Source: Nitrosomonas sp. Nm51 (GTDB taxonomy: Bacteria > Pseudomonadota > Gammaproteobacteria > Burkholderiales > Nitrosomonadaceae). From it: a DNA stretch of 56,717 bases. Below are positions 1 through 8,366 of the stretch, one piece after another. Location of the stretch: NCBI RefSeq assembly GCF_900111165.1, contig NZ_FOGH01000016.1:1-56717 (forward strand), written 5' to 3'. Positions within the stretch are counted from its first letter, which is position 1, and the number at the start of each line of letters is the position of its first letter. The notes beneath the pieces are model-generated. The model was not told where the DNA came from. It made no database searches and saw nothing but the letters and a program-made list of their open reading frames with translations. The position numbers were made by a program, and so were the translations under genes.

Positions 1-1
1 G

Positions 2-581
2 CTGGTCGGCCAGGTGGTTGCATTGAACCGGGTGCAGAAGCTGGTGAAATCGATGATAGGTATCGTGATTGCCGAGGCCAGCTTGCTCAAGTTTGCCCTT
101 CGTCTTCACCAGGCGCTGGCAACCTGGGAGCATCAGGCTACAGCATGGATGCTCGACGCACCAGCAATCAACGTAGACGAAACATCCTTCCGGGTTGATA
201 CGAAGAACCACTGGATCCACGTGTATTCTTCAGGTGACATTACGCTCAAGTTCTTGCACCGAAATCGGGGCAAAGCCGCCATTGACGAAATCAACATCAT
301 TCCACGCTATGGGGGCGCCATCATACATGACTGCTGGTCATCCTATTTATCGTACCATGACTGTAATCACGGGTTGTGTGGTTCACATTTGTTGCGTGAA
401 CTGACCTTCATTGAATGGTAAACGTGGCAAGCTTGCCAAATCCGACGCACACAACCTTCTGGAAAGACTGAAAGTTCATGAAGCCGCGGTACTGCTGTTT
501 GCTAAAGATCCGCATGTGTCGTTCACCAATAACAGAGCTGAACGGGACTTGAGAATGTCAAAGGTTAAACAAAAAGTCTCG
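2..581 (+). pseudogene. IS66-family transposase (TnpC) remnant, internally deleted
   Basis: This is part of the large IS66 transposase. It shows the catalytic-core sequence with NVDET near the first acidic residue, the IIHDCWSSYL segment and the C-terminal FTNNRAERDLRM motif that carries the catalytic Glu. The reading frame runs off the left edge of the window. Around position 418 a stop codon follows LRELTFIEW, and the sequence resumes in another frame at GKRGKLAKSDAHNLLERL, so about 70 residues found in intact relatives are missing. At about 581 IS66 similarity ends abruptly and an IS256 transposase tail continues in the same frame. It cannot encode an active enzyme. The family call is firm; the deletion size is estimated from family knowledge. 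Confidence 0.85.
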
Positions 582-965
582 GACCTGAAGTGCATTTATC
601 AGTCTGTAACCGAAGAAGAAGCCTTGCTGGCATTGGATCAATTTGCCGCACGCTGGGACGAGAAATATCCGCAGATCAGCCGATCATGGCGCACACATTG
701 GGACAATATTTGCACGCTCTTCAAATACCCCGAGGATATCAGAAAAGCTATCTATACAACCAATGCCATCGAATCACTCAACAGCGTTATTCGGAAAGCG
801 GTCAAAAAACGTAAATTATTTCCAACCGATGGTTCCGCCAAAAAAGTCATCTTTTTGGCAATTCAGGAAGCTTCCAAAAACTGGGCGATGCCGATTAAAA
901 ACTGGAAAGCGGCTTTGAACCGGTTTATGATCGAATTCGAAGATCGACTGATTGAGTATGTTTAA
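582..965 (+). pseudogene. IS256-family (mutator-type) transposase C-terminal fragment
   Basis: About 127 residues match the C-terminal part of IS256/mutator transposases: the stretch ending TTNAIESLNSVIRK holds the third catalytic acid (Glu), followed by FLAIQEASKNW and a final NRFMIEFEDRL. The N-terminal two thirds with the two catalytic Asp residues are absent. The frame is open back into the IS66 remnant from about position 411, so a chimeric 184-residue IS66/IS256 protein could be read, but it would lack a complete active site of either family. The junction suggests one IS inserted into the other and was then partly deleted. Confidence 0.85.
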
Positions 966-973
966 CCCAGACA

Positions 974-998
974 GTTACACAGTTTAATTTACAGTCCC
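974..998 (+). repeat. Probable right terminal inverted repeat of the IS256 remnant
   Basis: Just after the transposase stop codon lies GTTACACAGTTTAATTTACA, which resembles the A/T-rich right ends of IS256-family elements, where the transposase gene also stops a few bases before the repeat. The matching left end is not in the window, so the boundary is approximate. Confidence 0.5.
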
Positions 999-1025
999 TG
1001 TGCCGATGTTGTATCGCGCTGTGTC

Positions 1026-1065
1026 AACTGAACAACCCCCGCCTTTTGACGGGAATTGTTCAGTT
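1026..1065. terminator. Perfect inverted repeat, possible bidirectional terminator
   Basis: AACTGAACAA at 1026-1035 is perfectly complementary to TTGTTCAGTT at 1056-1065. An inner CCCG/CGGG pair (1038-1041 with 1050-1053) extends the hairpin. A T-rich stretch follows on the plus strand but there is no clean poly-T run, so it could also be an operator or a mobile-element scar. Confidence 0.4.
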
Positions 1066-1516
1066 TGGTTGTAATTTACTATAAATTAACCAGATTTTCT
1101 TCTGGTGATTCTGGCGAAAATTCACCTTTTTTGTATTGCTGTATTCTAATCTTTGTCCTGACAACGCTTTGTTTATAGCGTAATACTGGTTGCCGGTTTC
1201 GATAAGTTGTAATGGCGCATCAATTATCCGAGGTCACGGTGGTCATTTTGGCGCCGATAGGAACGCTATGCCATTCTGCAAATGCGAGATCGGTGATAGT
1301 GATCACGCTGATTTGTTCATAAAATCCGGAACAAATTCAAAGAATGGAAAATGGTTTGTTATCGGGAGAGAGGCAGTAAAGAAGCGAGGCGAACGTTATT
1401 TCAAGTTAAGTATGTGTTATTAGAAAATATTGATCATAAGAGTAAATCAATTATTCTGATGAGTATGATAATATTCCGCTTATAGTGATTGCCTGATCAT
1501 TATTGAAAACTTTTTG
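1066..1516. other. Intergenic stretch without a convincing gene
   Basis: The only open frame is a 77-codon one at 1190-1423 with no ribosome binding site and no recognisable family. The sequence becomes A/T-rich towards 1430-1510, where the promoter and autoregulatory site of the downstream LysR gene would be expected. No defined site could be assigned. Confidence 0.4.
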
Positions 1517-2437
1517 ATGTTACATCTGACGCTACGACAACTGACGGTATTTGAGACTGTCGCCCGCCACTTAAGTTTTTCACGGGCTGCGGAGGAGTTG
1601 TACCTATCCCAACCTGCTGTTTCAATGCAGATAAAACAGCTGGAGGAAAATGTAGGCTTGCACTTGTTCGAACAAATAGGCAAGCAAATTCATTTAACTG
1701 AGGCAGGAAACGAACTCTATCAGTATAGCCGGGATATTTTGCAGCGTTTGTCTGATCTGGAAGTGGCGTTGGACGAACTGAAAGGCATGGAGCGCGGCAA
1801 ACTCAATATTGCAGTCGTCACTACCGCTAATTATTTTGCTCCGCATCTGTTGGCCAAGTTCTGCCAGCGCTATAGCGGCGTTACGATAAGCCTGAATGTT
1901 TCCAACCGTGAGTCAATACTGAAACAGCTCGACGAAAATACGATTGATCTGGCGATTATGGGGCAGCCTCCGGAAAATCTGGATATTACCAGTCAGTCAT
2001 TTATGGAAAATCCGCTGGTTGTGATCGCGCCACCAAATCATCCGCTTTGTCAAAGACAAAATATTACACTTAAACGTCTGGCTCAGGAAACTTTTCTGGT
2101 TCGTGAGCCCGGATCAGGTACACGCAGCGCTATGGAGCGGTTTTTTCAACAACATGACGTTCGTATCAACAAAGGCATGGAAACCGACACAACCGAGGCT
2201 ATTAAACAGGCGGTGCAGGCGGGCATGGGGTTAGGCATCGTGTCGCTGCATACTGTAGAGCTGGAATTGGAAACAAAACGATTAAAAATTCTCGATATTC
2301 AAGGATTTCCAATACATCGTTTCTGGCATGTGGTCAACCGGAAAAACAAGCGCTTGCCTGCATTGGCGCAGACATTCAGAGATTTTTTACTACAGGAGGC
2401 CGCCGCGTTGATACATAAATCCGAGAAGACCGATTAA
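1517..2437 (+). CDS. cbbR: LysR-type transcriptional regulator, CbbR-like
   Basis: This 306-residue protein has an N-terminal winged helix-turn-helix (about residues 3-62, with SFSRAAEELYLSQPAVSMQI as the recognition region) and a C-terminal periplasmic-binding-like effector domain (about 90-295). The opening LTLRQLTVFETVARHLSFSR and the overall sequence are typical of CbbR, the activator of Calvin-cycle (cbb) operons in autotrophs. No RuBisCO gene is in the window, so the target is inferred from family resemblance only. A TTG immediately precedes the chosen ATG; the ATG at 1517 is preferred although no strong Shine-Dalgarno is visible. It is convergent with the lyase-like gene 37 bp downstream and lies next to IS debris. 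Confidence 0.8.
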   Translation: MLHLTLRQLTVFETVARHLSFSRAAEELYLSQPAVSMQIKQLEENVGLHLFEQIGKQIHLTEAGNELYQYSRDILQRLSDLEVALDELKGMERGKLNIAVVTTANYFAPHLLAKFCQRYSGVTISLNVSNRESILKQLDENTIDLAIMGQPPENLDITSQSFMENPLVVIAPPNHPLCQRQNITLKRLAQETFLVREPGSGTRSAMERFFQQHDVRINKGMETDTTEAIKQAVQAGMGLGIVSLHTVELELETKRLKILDIQGFPIHRFWHVVNRKNKRLPALAQTFRDFLLQEAAALIHKSEKTD

Positions 2438-2474
2438 GTGTGATAGTTCAAATCATTCTAAATGGTATAGTCGC

Positions 2475-3983
2475 CTATTCCTGACCTCGCATGCGCATCG
2501 GACCGATATATTGCGATGCGATTACCAGATTATCGATGTATACAAAATACGTGGATGCCGGTTTGGCGGTGCCGCCATGGAAAAAATTGAGCCACAAGCT
2601 TTCTATTTTCAGTTCAGTCGTTTCACGAAAGCGGAAATCAGATTTATGAAAGACCTTGCGGCCATCGATCCATACCGTTAACTCGCCATTGGCCATGTCA
2701 GGGTCGTTCAGTTTCAAAAATTGTTCAACTGCGTACCAGCGGTTTTTCTGCAACAGACTCAGCGTATTGTTCCAGGAAATCATGTCACCGTAATTTGATT
2801 GACTGTCTAGGTGATAGACATAATTGCCAAGCGGAATTGCACCACTGTACTTTGAGTTGGGCGACGCTTGCAGAAAGTAGGCGCCACGCGCTGACCAGCC
2901 GTTATAACCGTCAATAGCCCGGCCACCCCACCCAGCCTTGTTGTAAGTACCGGAAAAGCCAGGCATTTTACCGGTCTCGTTCGGTCGCCAGTTATTACCA
3001 AAGCGCAGATAATAGCGGAAAAACATTTGTTCCGGTTCGCGGCCAATAAGCTGTTGAAAACGGTAATGGCCGGTAAAACCAAAATTTGTTTTGGGATTAA
3101 AGGCGATTTGCAAAGCGCTGCCATCCAGTGGTTCGTAGCGATTGGCGCTGTAATCACCATTGACCAGTTGAAATGTGTCGTGATGACCTAAATCGCTAAG
3201 GGATTCTTGCCAGCCGGTATTCAGTGCTAAAAAACTTCGTGACTTATCAAAAGTCTCGGCGAGAATGACGTCGGGATGGTCTGCCAGATTGCGGTCGCCC
3301 GGATAATGCCAGGCGATGCCGCGTTCGATTTCGCCGGCCGCAACCATTGGAGCAACTGCGTAGACACCGATCCGTACGTCGCCAAATTGTTTATCGGTGG
3401 TTGTTAAGTATAAGCTTGCTTTGGTGATTCTGGTACTGTCCAGTTCCAGAAACTGTTCATTAAACGCAAGCAGGGCGGCGGCATTTGAAGTGACCTGAAA
3501 TTGAGTTTGATGCCCCAGCGATTGATGCGTTGTAGTCGATAATGTCGCATCGCTGACGACTTCAAATGTTTTAACTTCATTATCGCTTGTATAAATGGCC
3601 AAAAAGGGTGCTGCCGTATGGCCGGTTTCAGACGCATTAAAAACAACTGTGCCACGGCCGGATTCCTCTTTCAGATAGGCGCCATGATAACTGTCTGGCT
3701 TGTCGAGCCAGTATTTGACCAGCAGGGTAGCATCCAGCGAGACCAGTCTGGCTGCATCAATATCTTCGATAAGCGTAGTTGAAAATGCCGCTTTACCGTA
3801 CGGTTCACCATGGCGGTCGATCCAGTCACCAAGTTCGCGCCGCCATAACAGTTTTGCAGAACCGTCCGCATAGATAAACGTTGCACCGTCCCTGATTGCT
3901 TCGCTGCCCTGTGACCAGTATACATTTCCGAGTGTATTAAAGGAGAGTAAGAGCAGATAGACTGTGATGATGAAATGAAACAT
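2475..3983 (-). CDS. Secreted polysaccharide-lyase-like protein (family 14-type C-terminal domain)
   Basis: The 502-residue product starts with a signal peptide (FHFIITVYLLLLSFNTLGNV). An N-terminal region of about 200 residues is all-beta in character and not recognised. From about residue 290 the sequence resembles the jelly-roll domain of polysaccharide lyase family 14: FFRYYLRFGNNW, GKMPGFSGTY, GWSARGAYF, then WYAVEQFLKLND, ELTVWIDGRKVF, and FFHGG before a final YIDNLVIA. It probably acts on, or binds, an extracellular acidic polysaccharide, but the substrate is unknown. The ATG at 3983 is chosen because it gives a clean signal peptide; the frame is open to 4061. The gene stands alone. 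Confidence 0.6.
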   Translation of the reverse strand: MFHFIITVYLLLLSFNTLGNVYWSQGSEAIRDGATFIYADGSAKLLWRRELGDWIDRHGEPYGKAAFSTTLIEDIDAARLVSLDATLLVKYWLDKPDSYHGAYLKEESGRGTVVFNASETGHTAAPFLAIYTSDNEVKTFEVVSDATLSTTTHQSLGHQTQFQVTSNAAALLAFNEQFLELDSTRITKASLYLTTTDKQFGDVRIGVYAVAPMVAAGEIERGIAWHYPGDRNLADHPDVILAETFDKSRSFLALNTGWQESLSDLGHHDTFQLVNGDYSANRYEPLDGSALQIAFNPKTNFGFTGHYRFQQLIGREPEQMFFRYYLRFGNNWRPNETGKMPGFSGTYNKAGWGGRAIDGYNGWSARGAYFLQASPNSKYSGAIPLGNYVYHLDSQSNYGDMISWNNTLSLLQKNRWYAVEQFLKLNDPDMANGELTVWIDGRKVFHKSDFRFRETTELKIESLWLNFFHGGTAKPASTYFVYIDNLVIASQYIGPMRMRGQE

Positions 3984-4056
3984 AGTATGTAAAAGGTTAG
4001 GGTTGGGCAAGCTAGTTTTAATGTATGTATTGTTGCATATAATACACATGCGTGTT

Positions 4057-4070
4057 AACAATTAATTGTT
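4057..4070. promoter_or_regulatory. 14-bp perfect palindrome upstream of the lyase-like gene
   Basis: AACAATTAATTGTT is perfectly self-complementary and lies 73 bp upstream of the proposed lyase-like start. It could be an operator for a dimeric regulator. No known consensus was matched, so the role is inferred from symmetry and position. Confidence 0.3.
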
Positions 4071-4162
4071 CAGCGTGTCCAGCCCTGTTATCCCTGTGAA
4101 TTGTCGCTGATTCGCCGCTGTTACAGGAGCAACGGAAATAATTCACCGATTGTTAACACCTC

Positions 4163-4696
4163 TCAAATGTGCTTTTCCATATATTCAATTGTCAATCCTG
4201 GCACTTTAGGGGCGCCGGTTTTCAACTGTAACGGATAGGCTTGTGCGTTGCCGATGCGCTGATAGCCCCGGCGTTCATAAAATGCGATTAGTTCAGGGCG
4301 CTGCGAAACAACAAAAATGCGGATTTTTGCGGCGGTAAGCTGTTGCCTGGCGATGGCTTCAGCCTGACGCAGGATATGCTTGCCTACGCCGCGGCCCTGG
4401 TAATCCGGATGCACCGAGAAAAAACCGACATATGCAAAGTACCGTTCTTTTGCCAGATAAATACATGCGGCCAGCAATTGCCGCTGATAAACGACATAAA
4501 ATTGTGCATCAGGCTTTGCCATTGCTGCGGCAATTTCGTCAAGCGTAGTGCGGTTGCCACCAATGATATGGGTTTCACGGGTCCAGCCGGTTTCTCCGCG
4601 ATACGTCAAATTGACCAGATCGCAGATGTCGCTGCAGTGGCCGGGGATAGCCTGTTGAAGGGTGAACCGGGAAAAATCGATGGCTTCCGGTTTCAA
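4163..4696 (-). CDS. GNAT-family N-acetyltransferase
   Basis: This 177-residue protein shows GNAT motif A, the acetyl-CoA pyrophosphate loop, as VHPDYQGRGVGKHIL, followed by the motif B-like FYERRGYQRIG. It should transfer an acyl group from acyl-CoA to an amine; the acceptor cannot be told. The frame is closed by an in-frame stop just upstream and there is no early ATG, so TTG at 4696 is the best start, without a clear Shine-Dalgarno. It lies downstream of, and in the same direction as, the SirB2/CopD-like pair with a 23-bp gap, so it may be cotranscribed with them. Confidence 0.8.
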   Translation of the reverse strand: MKPEAIDFSRFTLQQAIPGHCSDICDLVNLTYRGETGWTRETHIIGGNRTTLDEIAAAMAKPDAQFYVVYQRQLLAACIYLAKERYFAYVGFFSVHPDYQGRGVGKHILRQAEAIARQQLTAAKIRIFVVSQRPELIAFYERRGYQRIGNAQAYPLQLKTGAPKVPGLTIEYMEKHI

Positions 4697-4719
4697 TGTC
4701 AGTAGGTGCTAGGTGTTTT

Positions 4720-5103
4720 TTAAAACAAGCCCAGAACGGGGCTTTTGGTTAGTGCGACCATTACAATATAAATAAAGACGCATTCGGCAGCAACCCAGGC
4801 TCTAATTCGTGCCCGACGCGTTTTGCCAAAGCGCATCGCGACCATGCCCAGACCAATGTAGATCAGAATACCGATGACTTTGGCTGTTAGCCAGGCATCT
4901 ATAAACGGGCTTTGCTGGATTTTAAAGGCCAGAGTAATCGCGCTGGTCAGCAGAATGGTATCGACGGCATGCGGCAGAATCCTGACCCAGCGCTGGCGCA
5001 GCATGGGTGAATCCTTGATCAGCCAGATACCGCGTACGAAGAAAAGCAAAAAACTGGTGATTACACTGCCGACATGGATCATTTTGATTAACGCATAACT
5101 CAT
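4720..5103 (-). CDS. SirB2-family integral membrane protein
   Basis: A 127-residue protein with four predicted membrane segments. The opening MSYALIKMIHVGSVITSFLLFFVRG and the LPHAVDTILLTSAITL segment are typical of the SirB/SirB2 family. The family is named for an effect on invasion-gene expression in Salmonella, but its biochemical role is unknown. Its start overlaps the stop of the upstream CopD-like gene by four bases (ATGA), indicating translational coupling. Confidence 0.75.
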   Translation of the reverse strand: MSYALIKMIHVGSVITSFLLFFVRGIWLIKDSPMLRQRWVRILPHAVDTILLTSAITLAFKIQQSPFIDAWLTAKVIGILIYIGLGMVAMRFGKTRRARIRAWVAAECVFIYIVMVALTKSPVLGLF

Positions 5104-5585
5104 ATGCGGCCTCCCGGTATCAGCCAGCCGTGGCTGCCTGCAACCGCGCCGGCGATGGTGATCAGGCTCAGAATGAGCAGAATCATATGCTTGCGCTGGA
5201 TTCTGGTGAACGTTTGTGCAGTGATATTGGTTTGTGACGGCTGCTTTCGCCGTCTTGATCGCGGTTCAAAGACGAAGAGCATGACGGTAAACAACAGCCA
5301 GATCAATACCATGGTATGCATCCACCAGTATTGCCATTGCATGAAACGATGCCAGGCATCGAGAACATAGGTCATATACAAACCACTCAGGCCAACCAGT
5401 AACGTCGTATAGCGCGCCTGGGCGGCAAAACGGCGTCTGAAGTCTATAAAAAAGTTCATGGCTTCAGCGGGTGACGCCATGCGCTTCAATCCGGGAAGCA
5501 ATACCAAAGTGACCATCGCCACGCCACCGATCCAGAGTACGACGCCAATGACGTGCAGTACTCTGGCTAAAATGAGATCATCCAT
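5100..5585 (-). CDS. CopD-like membrane protein
   Basis: A 161-residue membrane protein with about four transmembrane helices. The start LILARVLHVIGVVLWIGGVA with a conserved His and the later central His-containing helix (WWMHTMVLIWLLF) resemble the CopD/YcnJ and related small haem- or copper-associated membrane families. A role in copper or haem handling is inferred only. It heads a likely operon with SirB2 (four-base overlap) and the GNAT gene. Confidence 0.6.
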   Translation of the reverse strand: MDDLILARVLHVIGVVLWIGGVAMVTLVLLPGLKRMASPAEAMNFFIDFRRRFAAQARYTTLLVGLSGLYMTYVLDAWHRFMQWQYWWMHTMVLIWLLFTVMLFVFEPRSRRRKQPSQTNITAQTFTRIQRKHMILLILSLITIAGAVAGSHGWLIPGGRI

Positions 5586-5625
5586 AGTGTGATTGCAGGA
5601 TGCGGATTAATCGATGACAGCCAGG

Positions 5626-5994
5626 TTAACTGGCGGCCGATGAGGAACCTTCACGGGTAACCCAGTTAATGGCCTTGTCATAGTCATCGAACACAACCAC
5701 TTCGGCATCGATAAACAAATTAGATATCCAGGCGCTCCATGCCTGCCATTGATTATCGGTTACAATGGCGATATGACTGAAATCATTGCCATGTTCGTGC
5801 ATGAATTTGATATCTTCCCAGGCAACGTCAACTGTGTAATCAATCATGTCGCGTAAGTCGACAACGACATTCACTTTTCCTTCGAAGGTGGATTGATAGA
5901 GAACCTGGTCTTCAAATGATTTGTAATCGGATAAGGTAAATTCACCAATGACGGCTGCGATAATCAGGCTATTTCGTTTTTGTATGGTAATCAT
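5626..5994 (-). CDS. SpoIIAA-like (STAS-fold) protein
   Basis: This 122-residue protein matches the SpoIIAA-like family: IIAAVIGEFTLSDYKSFEDQV, then VVVDLRDMIDYT, an internal HIAIVTDNQWQAW and a C-terminal DDYDKAINWV. The family has a STAS-like alpha/beta fold and is thought to bind lipophilic ligands or partner proteins; no enzymatic activity is known. A GAGGTG Shine-Dalgarno precedes the ATG. It is 40 bp upstream of the CopD-like gene and may head that operon. Confidence 0.75.
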   Translation of the reverse strand: MITIQKRNSLIIAAVIGEFTLSDYKSFEDQVLYQSTFEGKVNVVVDLRDMIDYTVDVAWEDIKFMHEHGNDFSHIAIVTDNQWQAWSAWISNLFIDAEVVVFDDYDKAINWVTREGSSSAAS

Positions 5995-6313
5995 AAGCTC
6001 ACCTCAGATGATAACAAGCTGATAACAGCTTCATTATCGGCAATTCAATTAAATGGTGCAAATGCTGCATTCGTTTTGTCCGTTGCGTGTAACAGTCAAT
6101 GATTTTAAAAAGCGGGTTTAAGGGGTTAAAAACCTGCATTTCGTCAATGGCGGGAAGGCGGCAGTATGATATATTCGCTGACATTGTGGTTAAATTGCTC
6201 GCTGCTTTTTTATGCACCTAGCATATCAATCAGAATACGTACAGAATTCATTATAAATCAACTATGTCTCTGCTCATTTATAGAATAATAGTCGAATAAC
6301 CAGTTAGTAGCTT

Positions 6314-8167
6314 ATGGATGCCAACCCGTCAATTATAGCGCGTAAAACATTACTCAGGCTTGCTGAATTAAAAATTCAGCCAACGCCGGATAACTATAAC
6401 AAAATCTACGATGAAATTGCTGGAAACCCGAACCATCGAATGAGTGCAACTACATTCAAGTTGTTGTCTTCATTTGTGAAGGAATTTCCGCGTCATACAC
6501 AGGAATTAAATCATTTCGCCAACAAATTGGACCGCGCTATTCAAAATAAAAACTGGAATGAATACAAAAGCGTGTTAATGAAGCTGGCCAAAATGGTTGG
6601 AGATTCCGGTCGGCAGCCGGATTCCGCGGAGAATCAGGATCTATCGAACAAAGTTTCCTGGGCGGATACGATTGCCGAACTTTTGAGTCAACTGAACGCC
6701 AATCATGCAAAAGTCACGTTAGCCAGAAAACGCGAGGGTTTAAATCAGGTATTAACCGGATCATCAACAGATTCCGCCGGGCTGCAAAAAAAAATTACCG
6801 CCTTGATGGAATCATGGGATTATCTGGCGCGTAATGAAGACCAGGTAAATGAAACCGGGGGTACCGATCCAGACAATTTTTTAACGCCGGCAACGGTTGT
6901 GAGTGCCAAAAATGATGTTGTAGATGCCACAGACAACCATCGACAGCTGAACCAGGATGTCGATGGTAATACTAATGGCCAGCTGCTGGAATTATTGATG
7001 CAGATTTTAGCGCATGTGGCCTCTATAAAAGATACCGATAAATCACTGGGTAGTGAAGCTGAGGCTTTATCACAAAAAATACGGGGGGTTGAGAGTAAAC
7101 AGGAGTTGGAGCAATTTGTCTTATCCTTTAAACAATTTCTGGACAAGTTTGATTATTTCGTTGAAGGCAATGCAAAGTTGCGGCAATGTTTGTTGCGTTT
7201 GCTGGATAAACTTCTGGACAGTACCGGTAAACTTTTCTCGGAGGATGAATGGATAAATAGCCAGATATCCAAATTACGGGCAACAATTCATCGCCCCCTG
7301 GATAAGCGCCTGATGATTGAAGCAGAAAATTATCTGGATGAAATCATCCAGAGGCAAAGTATCATCAAACGCAGTCTGGGTGATGCCAAATCTACGTTAA
7401 AGCAAATGGTAACCAGCCTGATCAGCAATATTGAAGAATTGTCCGATGAAACGGGTGAATATCATGCGAAAATAGAAGTTTATTCTAAACAGATCAGCGA
7501 GACAGATGATTTGCAGTCGCTCAACCATCTGCTGGTTGAAATTATGCAGGACACCCGGAAAATGCAGGAAAGTACACAGGTCTACCGGGACGGATTTTTG
7601 TCTGCGCGCGAGGAAGTCGAAGTGGCTCAGGAAAAAATTGTTCAATTGGAAACTGAACTGCAGCAAATGAGCGAAAAGATACACGAAGATCACCTGACCA
7701 AGCTGTTAAATCGCCGCGGTCTGGATTTGGCGTTTGAACGTGAAGTGCAGCTTGCACAGCGACAGCAGCGGCCGATCTGTTATGCATTGCTGGACATTGA
7801 CAATTTTAAAATGCTCAACGATACGCACGGTCATAAGGTTGGCGACGAAGCAATTGTGTATCTGGTGAATGCTGTTAAAAATGTTACACGCAATGAAGAT
7901 ATTGTAGCGCGGTATGGTGGGGAAGAATTCGTCATTCTGTTACCTGACACCGAATTGGCGGAAGCGGTTGACGTCTTGTCCAGAATCAGGCGCGATCTGA
8001 CCAAAAAGTTTTTTCTCCATGAAAACAAAAGAATTCTGATTACTTTTAGTGCGGGCGTCGCGGAGTACAGGCAGGGTGAGCGGCAGGATCAAATTTTCAA
8101 ACGGGCGGATGAAGCTTTGTACCTTGCGAAAAAGAATGGCAAAAATTTGATTCTGGAAGCGGCCTAG
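6314..8167 (+). CDS. Diguanylate cyclase (GGDEF) with long helical N-terminus
   Basis: A 617-residue soluble protein. Residues 1 to about 450 are largely helical, with a coiled coil leading into the catalytic domain (ARE-EVEVAQEKIVQLETELQQM). The C-terminal GGDEF domain (about 455-615) has the substrate segment LLDIDNFKMLNDTHGH and the active-site motif RYGGEEF. An inhibitory I-site RNED lies five residues before GGEEF, so product feedback by c-di-GMP is expected. No membrane segment or known sensor domain is visible, so the input signal is unknown. It is transcribed towards ppk with 200 bp between them. Confidence 0.9.
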   Translation: MDANPSIIARKTLLRLAELKIQPTPDNYNKIYDEIAGNPNHRMSATTFKLLSSFVKEFPRHTQELNHFANKLDRAIQNKNWNEYKSVLMKLAKMVGDSGRQPDSAENQDLSNKVSWADTIAELLSQLNANHAKVTLARKREGLNQVLTGSSTDSAGLQKKITALMESWDYLARNEDQVNETGGTDPDNFLTPATVVSAKNDVVDATDNHRQLNQDVDGNTNGQLLELLMQILAHVASIKDTDKSLGSEAEALSQKIRGVESKQELEQFVLSFKQFLDKFDYFVEGNAKLRQCLLRLLDKLLDSTGKLFSEDEWINSQISKLRATIHRPLDKRLMIEAENYLDEIIQRQSIIKRSLGDAKSTLKQMVTSLISNIEELSDETGEYHAKIEVYSKQISETDDLQSLNHLLVEIMQDTRKMQESTQVYRDGFLSAREEVEVAQEKIVQLETELQQMSEKIHEDHLTKLLNRRGLDLAFEREVQLAQRQQRPICYALLDIDNFKMLNDTHGHKVGDEAIVYLVNAVKNVTRNEDIVARYGGEEFVILLPDTELAEAVDVLSRIRRDLTKKFFLHENKRILITFSAGVAEYRQGERQDQIFKRADEALYLAKKNGKNLILEAA

Positions 8168-8366
8168 CTGGACCGGATGTATCGGATTTTAGTCAACTGC
8201 ACTGTTTTTATGTTTTGCGGATCGTGGTTTTCTTTCTTTTATCGCAATGCCGGTAGCGTGTATTGCGATGCTATTTATTAATTCTGTCATGCGCATCAGT
8301 TACACTGGAATAAGATAAGAACAGAACAATTATTTCGCTGTGTATGCCTGCGGCGTAACCGAACAC

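Noticed and set aside
1190..1423. 77-codon open frame downstream of the IS256 remnant
   Set aside because: No Shine-Dalgarno, no family resemblance, and composition like the surrounding intergenic DNA.
8284..8305. Possible Pho box upstream of ppk (CTGTCAT followed by GTTACAC)
   Set aside because: Only one 7-bp half-site fits; the second half at the proper 11-bp spacing reads ATCAGTT and does not match.
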